NCBI RefSeq assembly: GCF_003418935.1
Contig: NZ_QVMT01000004.1
Span: 124,282 to 188,281, forward strand
Origin: Emticicia sp. C21
Lineage (GTDB): Bacteria > Bacteroidota > Bacteroidia > Cytophagales > Spirosomataceae
DNA length: 64,000 nucleotides
Reading direction: 5' to 3'
Shown here: in pieces, positions 1-9,555 of the stretch
Layout of the letters: each line of letters begins with the position of its first letter
Position numbering within the stretch: position 1 is the first letter of the stretch
Notes under the pieces: generated by a model
The model's input: only the letters and a program-made list of their open reading frames with translations
The model's database searches: none
Told to the model about the DNA's origin: nothing
Program-made: the position numbers and the translations under genes

Positions 1-98
1 AATACCTTTTTGGTACGACGAAAGTTAAACAGATGAATAATAATTGGCACCGAAACAGCCAATAAACCCCACAAGAAAGACGGAAAGAGAAACTGCAT
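1..98 (-). CDS. BatA-type N-terminal membrane protein, 5' fragment
   Basis: The gene runs off the left edge of the window, so only about 32 codons are visible, read leftwards from an ATG at 98. They encode MQFLFPSFLWGLLAV, then a hydrophobic segment ending in IIIHLFNFRRTKK. A Trp-containing hydrophobic helix followed by HLFNFRR is the signature of the BatA/aerotolerance N-terminal domain, which opens many Bacteroidota membrane proteins, often with VWA or DUF4159-like domains behind it. The rest lies outside the window, so the full architecture cannot be told. A partial CCCCTAAAGG palindrome at about 106-115 sits just upstream of the start. Confidence 0.75.
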   Translation of the reverse strand, partial: MQFLFPSFLWGLLAVSVPIIIHLFNFRRTKKV

Positions 99-331
99 AT
101 ATCAAGCCCCTAAAGGTATATCATTTAAATTTTTAATAATAAACGTAAAAGTCTGAAATTCCTTTCAATGTTTCGTTGATATTTTACGCTTATTCGACAC
201 ATCAGCCAATTATTATGCCAAAGCCCGAGAATATTCAATCTTGAAAGTACAATTGAGAAGTTTTTAGGTAATAGCTAATCAATCATAATTAAATCAAAAT
301 AAATCAGATTAGCAAACTTAATAAAATAGAG

Positions 332-339
332 TAATTTTG
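332..339 (+). promoter_or_regulatory. -7 promoter box (TAATTTTG)
   Basis: TAATTTTG fits the Bacteroidota housekeeping -7 consensus TAnnTTTG. It lies 26 bp before the ATG of the S9 peptidase, which implies a leader of about 20 nt. No clear -33 TTTG element is visible at the usual spacing. The rest of the 99-365 spacer is A+T-rich with no other recognisable feature. Confidence 0.4.
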
Positions 340-365
340 TCAAAACTCATTACTCCCTGAATTAC

Positions 366-2720
366 ATGAAAAAACACTTCATTTTACTCACAGTTTTACT
401 GTATTCTATCACTACCCAAGCCCAATTGACTGTCGAGAAAATTATGCAGGAACCCTACAAGTGGATGGGAACAGCGCCCAGCAATATTTTCTGGTCAGAA
501 GATTCTAAAACCATTTATTTCTCCTGGAATCCTGATAAAAATAAGGGTGATTCTTTATACAAAATTGTTTTACCTAACAAAACACCAATAAAGATAACAC
601 CAAAAGAAAGGCGTGCCCTACCTTCGCAAACAGGTACTTATAATAGAGACAACTCATTGAAAGTATATGAAAAACAAGGAGAGTTATACCTTATGTATTG
701 CAAAACTTTGAAAATCAAGCAATTGACCAATACCATTGAACGAGAATCAAACCCGTACTTCAATGGCGATGAAACAAAGGTTATTTTTTCAAGAGGCGGC
801 AATATATTCAGCCTTAATCTGGAGGATGGTCTTATCTCACAAATATCAAATTTCATAACGGGAAGTAAAAAAGCAGAAACCAAACTCAACGATGAAGAGA
901 AGTGGTTGAAAGCAGACCAACTGGCTATGTTCGAGATATTGAAAGAACGCAAGGATAAAAAAGACGAAACTGAAAAAAATACTAAAGCCGACCAGGCGAA
1001 ACGTCCGAAAGAAATCTATTTAGAAGGCAAAAATCTGGAAGTACCAATGGTAAGCCCTGATATGCGTTACATTACCTATCGACTTTCAACCCCTGCTACT
1101 GGTGCTAAAAATACTATTGTACCAAGCTATGTGACAGAATCAGGCTTTACAGAAGATTTACCCGCACGCACTAAAGTAGGTAGCCCAATGACAAGCTACG
1201 ATAGCTATGTATATGATATCAAGAAAGATACGGTTTATCAGATTAGTACAAAAGATTTAGTAGGGCTTACACAACAACCTGAATTTCTGAAAGAGTATCA
1301 GAAACAATCTGATACAACTAAGAAGAGACCCGCCAGCCGCAAACTAATTATTACAGCCCCAAACTGGTCAGAAAATGGCTCAAATGCCGTGGTAGTAGTA
1401 CGTTCATTCGATAATAAAGACCGTTGGATTATGCTTTTAGACCCAGCTACAGGCAAACTTAAATTATTAGACCGTCAACATGACGAAGCATGGATAGGCG
1501 GGCCAGGTATGGGTTTTACGCTAAGTGCTGGTAATATCGGTTGGGTAGATGAGCAAACGCTTTACTTCCAATCAGAAGCGGAGGGATATTCACACCTTTA
1601 TACAATAAATGTGATTACAGGTGAGAAAAAACAATTGACCACAGGTAAGTTTGAAATACAACAAGCGCAATTATCAAAAGATAAGCAATGGTTTTATCTG
1701 ACGACTAACGAGGTACACCCGGGTGAAACTCATTTCTATAAAATGGCCGTAACTGGTGGAGAACGCACAAAAATCACTAGCATGATAGGAGGTAATGATG
1801 CAACTTTATCGCCTGATGAATCGGCAATTGCCCTGCGTTATTCTTATATGAATAAGCCCTGGGAATTGTTTGTGCAAGACAACAAGCCTACAGCTACAGC
1901 TGAGCAATTGACAAATTCATTGACAGATGAATTTAAAGCTTATGCCTGGAAAGAGCCACAAATTATTACTTTTAAGGCCCGCGATGGAGTTGATATTTAT
2001 GCCCGTATTTATGAGCCAACTAAAAAACTAAAAAACAAAAAAGCGGTTGTCTTTGTGCATGGTGCAGGTTATTTGCAGAATGTCCATAAATGGTGGAGCC
2101 AGTATTTCCGTGAGTATATGTTCCATAATTTATTGGTTGATAAAGGCTATACTGTTTTAGATATTGACTACCGTGCAAGTTCGGGCTATGGCCGCGATGT
2201 ACGCACAGGTATTTATCGCTTTATGGGAGGCAAAGACCTGACTGATAATGTTGATGGTGCTAAATTACTGGTTGACAAATATGGTATTGATCCTAAGAAA
2301 ATAGGCATTTATGGTGGTTCTTATGGTGGTTTCATTACTCTGATGGCTTTATTTACTACGCCAGACGTATTTGCAGCAGGTGCAGCCTTAAGACCTGTAA
2401 CAGACTGGGCAGCGTATAATCATGGTTATACAGCCAATATCCTCAATGAGCCTCAAACGGATAGTCTGGCTTATCGCAAAAGCTCTCCCATTTATCATGC
2501 TGCAGGTCTGAAAGGGCATTTATTAATTTGCCACGGTATGGTAGATGTAAACGTACATATTCAGGACTCTTACAGATTGGTGCAACGCCTGATAGAATTG
2601 AAAAAAGAAAACTGGGAAATGGCAAGTTATCCGATGGAAGACCACGGCTTTATAGAACCAACCTCCTGGATGGATGAATACAAACGAATTTTGAAATTAT
2701 TTGAAGAGCGATTGAAGTAA
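366..2720 (+). CDS. S9 family serine peptidase (prolyl oligopeptidase/DPP-like), exported
   Basis: A 784-residue protein with a signal peptide (residues 1-19, ending TQAQ), an N-terminal region of beta-propeller type (about 40-510) and a C-terminal alpha/beta-hydrolase domain (about 530-784). The nucleophile elbow GGSYGG places the catalytic Ser at residue 652. Asp727 (in MVDVNVH) and His760 (in EDHGF) complete the triad in the order and spacing of family S9. It should cleave short peptides in the periplasm, often after Pro or Ala, but specificity cannot be read from the sequence. A charged Lys/Glu-rich insert (about residues 160-220) interrupts the propeller. It is transcribed alone and faces the pnuC operon tail to tail. 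Confidence 0.9.
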   Translation: MKKHFILLTVLLYSITTQAQLTVEKIMQEPYKWMGTAPSNIFWSEDSKTIYFSWNPDKNKGDSLYKIVLPNKTPIKITPKERRALPSQTGTYNRDNSLKVYEKQGELYLMYCKTLKIKQLTNTIERESNPYFNGDETKVIFSRGGNIFSLNLEDGLISQISNFITGSKKAETKLNDEEKWLKADQLAMFEILKERKDKKDETEKNTKADQAKRPKEIYLEGKNLEVPMVSPDMRYITYRLSTPATGAKNTIVPSYVTESGFTEDLPARTKVGSPMTSYDSYVYDIKKDTVYQISTKDLVGLTQQPEFLKEYQKQSDTTKKRPASRKLIITAPNWSENGSNAVVVVRSFDNKDRWIMLLDPATGKLKLLDRQHDEAWIGGPGMGFTLSAGNIGWVDEQTLYFQSEAEGYSHLYTINVITGEKKQLTTGKFEIQQAQLSKDKQWFYLTTNEVHPGETHFYKMAVTGGERTKITSMIGGNDATLSPDESAIALRYSYMNKPWELFVQDNKPTATAEQLTNSLTDEFKAYAWKEPQIITFKARDGVDIYARIYEPTKKLKNKKAVVFVHGAGYLQNVHKWWSQYFREYMFHNLLVDKGYTVLDIDYRASSGYGRDVRTGIYRFMGGKDLTDNVDGAKLLVDKYGIDPKKIGIYGGSYGGFITLMALFTTPDVFAAGAALRPVTDWAAYNHGYTANILNEPQTDSLAYRKSSPIYHAAGLKGHLLICHGMVDVNVHIQDSYRLVQRLIELKKENWEMASYPMEDHGFIEPTSWMDEYKRILKLFEERLK

Positions 2721-2729
2721 ACAAAAATA

Positions 2730-2764
2730 AACAAGAAAGCCAGATAGTATCTGGCTATCTTGTT
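2730..2764. terminator. Bidirectional terminator hairpin
   Basis: A near-perfect inverted repeat with 17-nt arms and one A.A mismatch lies between the convergent S9 peptidase and pnuC-like genes and touches the pnuC stop codon. On the minus strand it is followed by a TTATTTTTG run, so it most likely ends the kinase/pnuC transcript. The plus-strand tail is weaker. Confidence 0.7.
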
Positions 2765-3416
2765 ATAGTGTTTTCTTATATTCTTTTGTCCAATTCACAG
2801 CACCAAATAAGGCTATCACACAGAACACAGCATAGAGTAGTGAATATAATTTCACCTCCTTCACATAGTACATATAAGTACTGATAATATCTATACCTAA
2901 CCAGAACCACCAGGCTTCCACTTTCTTACGGATTAGCAGAAATGTAGCAAAAATACTCATAACAGTCGTAAAAGAATCCATGTATGGGAATGCACTTGGC
3001 AGACTAAAAACCACGGGTAACCACTCGTGAAGATTTTTGGCAAAGGTGCCTAATAAGGCTGTGCCAGTTAATCCAGTCAGAGTCAGGAGTCCAAATTGCT
3101 GTAAAGACAACTGGCTTATTCTTAATTCATTCTTTTTATTAGCGTCTTGTTCTTTCGGGTACTTCCATTGCCAGAAACCAATCAGGTTTGTAATGAAAAA
3201 GAATACCTGCAAGAACATATCAGGATACAGCTGAATCTGATAAAACATCATAAAAGCCAACACTACATTTACCAGTCCCACAATCCAACTCCATACATTT
3301 TCCTGCGCTGAGAGAATCACTGCTACTAAACCTGAAATGGTAGCATAAAACTCCAGATAACTCATTTTTACACCCCAAAGCTCAAAAAATATATGATTAA
3401 TATCGAAAAAACTCAT
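2763..3416 (-). CDS. pnuC: PnuC-like nicotinamide (riboside) transporter
   Basis: A 217-residue inner-membrane protein with about seven hydrophobic segments. It shows PnuC hallmarks: a WSWIVGLVNVV segment early, the IQLYPDMFLQVFFF and GFWQW helix in the middle, and the DIISTYMYYVKEVKLY motif late. PnuC proteins import nicotinamide riboside or related vitamins by facilitated diffusion and depend on intracellular phosphorylation. A second Met (residue 18, before SYLEFYA) is an alternative start. The gene begins 3 bp after the stop of the upstream sensor kinase, so the two are almost certainly co-transcribed. No NadR-like kinase lies nearby, so the exact substrate stays open. Confidence 0.85.
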   Translation of the reverse strand: MSFFDINHIFFELWGVKMSYLEFYATISGLVAVILSAQENVWSWIVGLVNVVLAFMMFYQIQLYPDMFLQVFFFITNLIGFWQWKYPKEQDANKKNELRISQLSLQQFGLLTLTGLTGTALLGTFAKNLHEWLPVVFSLPSAFPYMDSFTTVMSIFATFLLIRKKVEAWWFWLGIDIISTYMYYVKEVKLYSLLYAVFCVIALFGAVNWTKEYKKTL

Positions 3417-3419
3417 ACC

Positions 3420-6400
3420 TTATTCTTTTTCCTCCAAGATAGGAATTGTAATTGTTACTTTCGTACCGATAGGCTTTTTTTCTTCATTATATAAATCCTC
3501 TGTAATTACCTTTGCCAGGTTTGTGTTATACTGTTTATTGAGTGTTTCTATGGTTTCCAATACATTTTTAGTCCCTTTAGAATCACGACGGTTGGCACTT
3601 AACTGATTCAATTCTCTTGATTTGCCTCGTCCTACTCCATTGTCTTCGATAGAGCATGAAACTGTGTTCTCTTCTTCATTTAAAGAATAATATACTATAA
3701 TTTTTCCTACGCCATCGGTTTTCTGCATTAAGCCATGCCATATTGCATTTTCAATATGGGGTTGAACAATCATAGTCGGGAACAGTATCTCATGTATGTT
3801 AATATTCTCATCAACCTTGATTTCAAAATCAAACCTTCTTTCCCCGAACCTCAGCTGCTCTAATTCAACATAAAGTTTTAAGAAGCTGACATTCTTTTCA
3901 ATTGGCACATAGGGCTTGTCGGTATTGTCTAATATTTGCCGTATCAGTTTGGCAAACTTAGACAGATACCTTGATGCCTCCTGATTCTCATTATACAAAA
4001 TAAAGCTATTAATAGAGTTCAGACAGTTGAATAGAAAGTGAGGATTCATTTGTGCCCGTAAAGCCCGCATTTCCAATTCTGCAATCTTTCGGTTTAGTTG
4101 GGTCTTTTCCGTTTCCTGTCTTTTCACCTGGCTCAACCTGAAAGAGAAAAATAGTATAATACCTGCAATAGCAAGACCCACTAGGGTATAAGCAAACCAG
4201 CTGTGTTTCCAGAATGGGGCAGTTACTCGTACTTTTACTTCCAGGGGCTTATCGTTCCAGGCTCCATCTGAATTAGCTGCTTTTACTCTGAACACATAAT
4301 CACCAATAGGTAATTGTGAATAACTCACAAAGTGTCTGTTGCCACTCTGCACCCAATCGTCATCAATACCTGATAATTGATAGGCGTATTGATTCTTTTT
4401 AGGAGAAATAAAGTCTAAAGCAGCAAAATCGAATGAAATAAAGTTGTTCAGGTAACTTATTTCTATAGGCTTGGTATGGTCATAAGCAAAAGGTTGATTC
4501 ATCACCTTTACTTCAGTAATAGCTACCTGTGGTTTGAAAGTATTGGTAGGTATTTTATCAGGATGAAAAATGTTAAAACCATTTACTCCCCCAAATGCCA
4601 GTTCATCTGTTGAGAGTTTAATGGCTGCCCCACCATTAAACTCGTTATTTTGCAAACCATCACTTACATCATAATTCGTAAAAGTTTTTCTCTTTTTATT
4701 AAACTTCGACAAACCAAAATTGGTACTTATCCAGATGTCGTTCCCATGTGGCAAAGCGAAATAAGCAATATTATTAGACATCCCATCGCTTACATTATAG
4801 GAGATAAATTTGTTGGTTGTAATATCTAAATGCGCCAGGCCTTGCGTATAGCTTGTAATCCAGAGATGCTTGTCATCATCCTGGAAAATCGATCCTATAT
4901 CGTCTAACACAATATTACGATTGATGCATTGGGTATTAACAACACTGATTTTCTTAGTATGATAGTCATATTTTAAAATATTTATTCTTCCTCCTATCCA
5001 TACATTTCCTTTACGGTCTTCGTAGAGAGTATTTACTAATTCTACTTCATTTTCTGTAGCATTAAAGGTTTCAACCTCATGTGTGGATAGATTATATTTT
5101 ACTACGCCATTCTGCGTGCCTAACCATAAATTACCATCGGTCGTATGAATCATTTTCTTAATGAACTGATTAACAAATCTTTTTGTCAATGCGGCATGTT
5201 CAGAGGCTAATGGATATATGCGTCTTTTTTCAAGGTTAAACTCAACTATATTGTCTGAAGTAGCTAACCAATAAATACCCGGCTTAATCTCAATAATGGA
5301 AAAAATACGATTTTGTTGAATATTTGTACTTAAAATATATTCAAATTTATTGGTCTTCCGGTTCCATAAATTCAGGCCTCCCCCATCAGTACCAATTAAC
5401 AGATAATCTCCCGATTCGCAGAATGTAAGAATAAACCTGTTGTTCAGACCATTGTCCATATTGATAGTCTTGAATTTTATATTACTCAGGTTAATTTTAC
5501 TGAGCCCCGAGTTATTGCTTCCAGCCCATATGACACCGGTATGGTCTTCAAAAGAAGTAAACAACGGTGAACCATGTACAAGATTAGGCTTATTATCATC
5601 AGATGGAAGCAAAAGCAACGTATTATTAACAGGATTATACTTAAAAAGTCCTACAAGCGTGCTTACCCATATATTTCCTTGCTTATCAGTATTAAGTCCA
5701 TTGACACTGAATTCTTTCAGATGAGGAAAGAACTTTTTAAAATCAATTATTTTAGTTTCATTCCAATTCTCATCTAAAACAATCATTCCCAGATTATCAG
5801 CATTAACCCAGGTCAGACTCCCTGCCTTTAAAAGACCAAAAGATATATTCTCGTTAAAATTTTTATAAATCCGTTTAGTTGATTTGGCAGAGGCCACATC
5901 ATATTCAAAAAATCCCTCAGTAGTCGAATAGAAAATCTTGCTAAAATCGTTGTTTAACACCAAATCAAATACATTACCAGCCGTTAGTTTTGTATGTTTT
6001 TTAGTCCGGATATTAAATGAATAAATGCCCTGATTGGTAGCTAACCAGAAAATATCTTTACCATTAGGATATATAGCCCTTACCCGAAAACCTGTCATAT
6101 AATTATGAAATGATTCGTCGTTAAGATTCATCTCAGACATGCCATTCCCAGTGGTAATCCATAATTTGCTTTCAGTTTGATAGATGGTATATATACGAGC
6201 ATGGGGTAACGAGTTTTTGGGTTTATCAGGGTCAGGTCGAAAAACTTTAAATTGGTAACCATCATATCGAAGTAGCCCATCATGCGAACCTAACCATAGG
6301 AATCCTCTTGTATCTTCCATAATGGATACTACTGTATTCTGTGGGAGTCCGTTGGTATTATCAAAATGTTCTATTATTCCGCTACCAATTTCCTGCGCAG

Positions 6401-6485
6401 AAAGTGGTAAACTAAGTAGATAAAAGAGGAAAATTTTATAGATTTTCGAGCAGTATAGTTTAGTATATGATTTGTTGATTTTCAA
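3420..6485 (-). CDS. Two-component propeller sensor histidine kinase (reg_prop/Y_Y_Y/LytS-type)
   Basis: A 1021-residue sensor. A signal peptide (about 1-30) precedes a periplasmic double beta-propeller of reg_prop repeats (recurring WLGSHDGL, NIWVST, NLWLGT and NVWIGG motifs) to about residue 660. A Y_Y_Y domain follows (about 690-755), then one membrane helix (about 768-790) and a coiled coil. The cytoplasmic His_kinase domain contains MNPHFLFN with phospho-acceptor His816, the N box PHIENAIWHGL (Asn913) and DNGVG. LytS-type kinases normally phosphorylate a LytTR response regulator, but none is encoded next to it. Hybrid versions of this architecture sense oligosaccharides in Bacteroides. 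Here the only operon partner is the pnuC-like gene. Confidence 0.92.
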   Translation of the reverse strand: MKINKSYTKLYCSKIYKIFLFYLLSLPLSAQEIGSGIIEHFDNTNGLPQNTVVSIMEDTRGFLWLGSHDGLLRYDGYQFKVFRPDPDKPKNSLPHARIYTIYQTESKLWITTGNGMSEMNLNDESFHNYMTGFRVRAIYPNGKDIFWLATNQGIYSFNIRTKKHTKLTAGNVFDLVLNNDFSKIFYSTTEGFFEYDVASAKSTKRIYKNFNENISFGLLKAGSLTWVNADNLGMIVLDENWNETKIIDFKKFFPHLKEFSVNGLNTDKQGNIWVSTLVGLFKYNPVNNTLLLLPSDDNKPNLVHGSPLFTSFEDHTGVIWAGSNNSGLSKINLSNIKFKTINMDNGLNNRFILTFCESGDYLLIGTDGGGLNLWNRKTNKFEYILSTNIQQNRIFSIIEIKPGIYWLATSDNIVEFNLEKRRIYPLASEHAALTKRFVNQFIKKMIHTTDGNLWLGTQNGVVKYNLSTHEVETFNATENEVELVNTLYEDRKGNVWIGGRINILKYDYHTKKISVVNTQCINRNIVLDDIGSIFQDDDKHLWITSYTQGLAHLDITTNKFISYNVSDGMSNNIAYFALPHGNDIWISTNFGLSKFNKKRKTFTNYDVSDGLQNNEFNGGAAIKLSTDELAFGGVNGFNIFHPDKIPTNTFKPQVAITEVKVMNQPFAYDHTKPIEISYLNNFISFDFAALDFISPKKNQYAYQLSGIDDDWVQSGNRHFVSYSQLPIGDYVFRVKAANSDGAWNDKPLEVKVRVTAPFWKHSWFAYTLVGLAIAGIILFFSFRLSQVKRQETEKTQLNRKIAELEMRALRAQMNPHFLFNCLNSINSFILYNENQEASRYLSKFAKLIRQILDNTDKPYVPIEKNVSFLKLYVELEQLRFGERRFDFEIKVDENINIHEILFPTMIVQPHIENAIWHGLMQKTDGVGKIIVYYSLNEEENTVSCSIEDNGVGRGKSRELNQLSANRRDSKGTKNVLETIETLNKQYNTNLAKVITEDLYNEEKKPIGTKVTITIPILEEKE

Positions 6486-6611
6486 GATGATATAGTGTTA
6501 AAGCAGGCCAGAATACCCTCTGTTTTATAAAACTTTATTCAATATAAATAAAAACTTTTTTATCAATCAAACAACAAATTTCAGGGTCTTTCAAATCGCC
6601 TGTTGTTTCCT

Positions 6612-6653
6612 GCCAAATATCAATCAAGTTCCGCCATATATCAATCGAAACCT
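6612..6653. repeat. 21-bp tandem direct repeat, possible operator
   Basis: Two copies of a 21-bp unit that starts GCC and contains ATATCAATC lie head to tail (6612-6632 and 6633-6653, 15 of 21 bases identical), followed by a third GCC at 6654. The repeat sits 127 bp upstream of the sensor-kinase start and 88 bp upstream of the divergent small membrane-protein gene. A spacing of two helical turns is what a dimeric regulator such as a LytTR protein would need. Confidence 0.4.
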
Positions 6654-6741
6654 GCCGAAAAAAAATCTGCGCATTCGCTAAAAAAAAATAGACTTATATT
6701 AGTCTGCAAGACAGTTAGGAATACATCAACAATTAGAAGCC

Positions 6742-7143
6742 ATGGAGTTATTTTTTCTGATATTGACGGGAGTCTTTATAATAGCAGCGTTTTGGGTAGC
6801 ACTCCTCAAAATCATTGCTCATTTAAGTGGGTGGAATACGCTGAAACATACCTATGAAACTACTTATACACACAACGAAATCAACTATTTTGGTATTTCC
6901 GGCAAAATCGGAAAGTTTTATTATAACAGTATTCTGAATGTATCCCTTTCAGAAGCAGGGCTATTTCTTTCAGTAGGCCCAATGTTTAGATTCGGGCACC
7001 CTTATCTGTTGATTCCCTGGAGTAATATCAAAAATATACATGAAAAAGGTAATACACTTTTCTGCGAGGTAGATGGGATTCAGATTGGTTTATCAAACAA
7101 AATTCATAATATCTTTAAAAGCTACCTGAGTGCCTATTCGTAA
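6742..7143 (+). CDS. Hypothetical small membrane-anchored protein
   Basis: A 133-residue protein that I do not recognise. Residues 1-24 form a hydrophobic N-terminal helix (MELFFLILTGVFIIAAFWVAL). The rest is a soluble, beta-rich domain with GISGKIGKFYYNS and the LLIPWSNIKNI stretch that resembles membrane-anchored PH-like (YdbT/YcxB-type) folds, although no motif proves it. The ATG at 6742 was chosen because it opens the hydrophobic helix. A short inverted repeat (AGACT...AGTCT, 6691-6706) lies 36 bp upstream. The gene is divergent from the propeller kinase and convergent with the racemase gene 11 bp downstream. Confidence 0.6.
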   Translation: MELFFLILTGVFIIAAFWVALLKIIAHLSGWNTLKHTYETTYTHNEINYFGISGKIGKFYYNSILNVSLSEAGLFLSVGPMFRFGHPYLLIPWSNIKNIHEKGNTLFCEVDGIQIGLSNKIHNIFKSYLSAYS

Positions 7144-7154
7144 TAGAGGTAATA

Positions 7155-7853
7155 CTAACCAGCAGATAAAGCAAATTCGACAGCTGCATTAGCGTGAATG
7201 AAAGTGGTATCAAATACGCGCACGGATACATCTTTCTGACTCAGAAGCATCGGAATTTCAGTACATCCGAAAATAATACCCTCAGCACCCTGGTTAATCA
7301 TATTTTTAATAATTGATAAATAGGCTTCTTTCGTTTCCTGCCTGATGAGTCCTTTACCTAATTCTTCTTTCAAGGTTTGCTGAATGTAATCTCTTACCTT
7401 CTGAGATTCGGGCACAAACGCTTCTATATGATATTCCCAGAGTTTGTTCAGATAAAAGTCCATTTCCATAGTAAACTTTGTACCCAGTAACCCTACTTTT
7501 TTAAATCCTTGCCCGTTTATCTCCTTAGCCGTTGCGCTTACAATATGAATAATGGGTAGGTCAATACTATTTTCTAATCTATCTGCAACGGCATGCGCCG
7601 TATTAGCACATAAAACGATTGCCTCGGCCCCTGCTCTCTGCAAATGCTGACAGGCCTCGAAAATAAGCTGATAGGTATTATCCCAATGGCCAAGCGTATT
7701 GTTTCTTTGAAAATCGTCAAAATTCAAGGAATAGATAATACATTCAGCAAAATTGAATCCACCTAATTTCTGATTAATACCCTCGTTGATATATCGATAA
7801 TAATCAATTGTAGAAACCCAACTGATACCTCCAACTAGCCCGATTTTCTTCAT
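7155..7853 (-). CDS. Aspartate/glutamate racemase family protein
   Basis: A 232-residue enzyme of the cofactor-independent Asp/Glu racemase family. It begins MKKIGLVGGISW, the conserved first strand and loop. The two catalytic cysteines are Cys82 (in VLCANTAH) and Cys197 (in FGCTEIPML), which deprotonate the alpha carbon from opposite faces. An upstream in-frame Met would add 11 residues (MLTFIEISKQS) unlike the family, so the start at 7853 is preferred. The likely reaction is interconversion of L- and D-aspartate or D-glutamate, but some relatives act on other amino acids. It is divergent from the AraC-type regulator. Confidence 0.85.
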   Translation of the reverse strand: MKKIGLVGGISWVSTIDYYRYINEGINQKLGGFNFAECIIYSLNFDDFQRNNTLGHWDNTYQLIFEACQHLQRAGAEAIVLCANTAHAVADRLENSIDLPIIHIVSATAKEINGQGFKKVGLLGTKFTMEMDFYLNKLWEYHIEAFVPESQKVRDYIQQTLKEELGKGLIRQETKEAYLSIIKNMINQGAEGIIFGCTEIPMLLSQKDVSVRVFDTTFIHANAAVEFALSAG

Positions 7854-7986
7854 GCTTTGCTTACTTATTTCGATAAATGTAAGCATTCATTCTATAAATT
7901 CTTTTGATTTTTTCATATATACTCAATTATGGCCTAATTTGTCTGTTGTTTTATACACCAACTTTAGTTCTCGGCACGTATTAATA

Positions 7987-8769
7987 ATGATATTTGAGAA
8001 TATAATCCCCGATAAATCAGTCTCTTTATTTATAAAGAATATCCTGGTTTTTGAAGAGTATGAAAATACTTCGAAAACTATCCTGCCTTTCTTTGCCGAT
8101 GGATACCCTGGTTTAATATTTCAGGAAACCCAAAACGGACTATTAGTTAATCCACACCGAAAACAAATGCCTGTATTATTTCTCTACGGGCAAACCATTC
8201 ACCCTATCGAATTGGTAATGGAGGGCAACTACAAACTTATCATATTTCAATTATACCCTTTTGTATTGAAAAGTTTCTTTGAGCTCGATCCCAAAAGCAT
8301 TAATGATAATTGTTATGATTTGATGCAATTAGATGATAATAAAATTGAGATTTTAATTCAAAAGCTAAAAGTTGAGTCCAATTTCAAAGACAGAATCAAT
8401 CTGTTATCTGACTTTCTATATACCCGCTTTCGAGTTAAAAAATCAACTATTGATTTCAAAATTAAACAATCTTTAGAACTAATTCTTGATAATAAAGGGC
8501 AATTAAGCATAGGAAAGGTATGTGAGGATTTGAAGTTAAACGAAAGGACTTTTGAACGAAGGTTCATAAACGAAGTAGGTATTTCAGCCAAGAAATTTTC
8601 ACAAATCATTCAGTTTCAACATACGCTGGAACAATTAACGGTAAAAGATTATACCAAACTAACTGATATAGTTTATACTAATGGTTTTGCAGACCAATCG
8701 CACTTCATTAAAGTGTTTAAGGCTTTTACGGGTAAAACTCCTAAAAAATTCAACCAGGTTAGATTCTGA
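7987..8769 (+). CDS. AraC family transcriptional regulator
   Basis: A 260-residue regulator. The N-terminal part (about 1-150) is a cupin-like effector region with the pattern of AraC-family sensors (FFADGYPGLIFQE...). The C-terminal 100 residues hold the paired helix-turn-helix: KVCEDLKLNERTFERRF, then FADQSHFIKVFKAFTGKTPKKF. Reading from an earlier Met at 7852 would overlap the racemase start and add 45 residues without family resemblance, so the ATG at 7987 is used. The DUF1772 gene starts 76 bp after its stop and is the natural candidate target or co-transcribed partner. Confidence 0.85.
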   Translation: MIFENIIPDKSVSLFIKNILVFEEYENTSKTILPFFADGYPGLIFQETQNGLLVNPHRKQMPVLFLYGQTIHPIELVMEGNYKLIIFQLYPFVLKSFFELDPKSINDNCYDLMQLDDNKIEILIQKLKVESNFKDRINLLSDFLYTRFRVKKSTIDFKIKQSLELILDNKGQLSIGKVCEDLKLNERTFERRFINEVGISAKKFSQIIQFQHTLEQLTVKDYTKLTDIVYTNGFADQSHFIKVFKAFTGKTPKKFNQVRF

Positions 8770-8845
8770 ACAAGTGTCGGTTTTCTTCTATTTTAACCCT
8801 GATATCCTGCTGAACTTTGTCGTATCATTTAAACAATATACGATT

Positions 8846-9412
8846 ATGAAAACAGCAGACATCATTTTAATCGCCACAACAACTGCAGCAGCTTTAATGG
8901 CAGGTCTTTTTTATGCATATTCCTGTTCAGTAGTAATAGGTTTAGGTAAACTCAACGATATAGAATACTTAAAAGCTATGCAAGCTATTAATAAAGAAAT
9001 ATTGAATCCGGTATTCTTTGCTGCTTTTCCAGGCATTTTGCCCTTACTCCTACTCAATACTTATCTCCACTCAGATCAGTCCAACTTCTTACTATTAGTT
9101 ATGGCAATGGTGGTCTATTTAATTGGTGTTTTTGGGGTTACAGTGGTTGGGAATATCCCATTGAATAATGGATTGGAGAGTTTCAATATTCTTTCTGCCG
9201 ATAGAGAAGCTATTGAGGCACAAAGAGCATTGTTTGAAAATAAATGGAACAAACTAAACCATGTGAGAACCATTTGCTCAATTATTACAGTTGTTCTTTT
9301 AATTACTGCCTGCTTATATAAGTACCGTTCTACTACAATCGCGAATAGCTCCGCCATTCATTCTACCAATAAAAATAAAGTCAATGCATTGACTTCTATA
9401 TTAAACTCCTGA
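8846..9412 (+). CDS. DUF1772 domain membrane protein
   Basis: A 188-residue integral membrane protein with four hydrophobic helices: about 6-30, 55-75, 82-104 and 148-170. The layout matches the DUF1772 family: an N-terminal helix with GLFYAYSCSV, a loop with LKAMQAINKEILNP, a VTVVGNIPLNN helix end, and a C-terminal WNKLNHVRT before the last helix. The family includes fungal anthrone-oxygenase-like proteins, but the bacterial members have no established activity. The ATG at 8846 is chosen because upstream codons overlap the AraC gene in another frame. It follows that regulator in the same direction. Confidence 0.75.
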   Translation: MKTADIILIATTTAAALMAGLFYAYSCSVVIGLGKLNDIEYLKAMQAINKEILNPVFFAAFPGILPLLLLNTYLHSDQSNFLLLVMAMVVYLIGVFGVTVVGNIPLNNGLESFNILSADREAIEAQRALFENKWNKLNHVRTICSIITVVLLITACLYKYRSTTIANSSAIHSTNKNKVNALTSILNS

Positions 9413-9555
9413 ATTGGGAGATTTAGCAGTAGATAAGTTGATTTTTACCGAAAATAAACTGAGTGCCACCGTTCCTATATTGTAATTTCTATCTTTCTGA
9501 AACAGCTGTTAGTTTTATAGCAAGAAAGAAGTAGGAATTTATTGATAGCTAAGAA

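Noticed and set aside
6603-6857. An 84-codon plus-strand frame beginning in the 21-bp repeat
   Set aside because: It overlaps the start of the better-supported membrane-protein gene in another frame and would translate the repeat.
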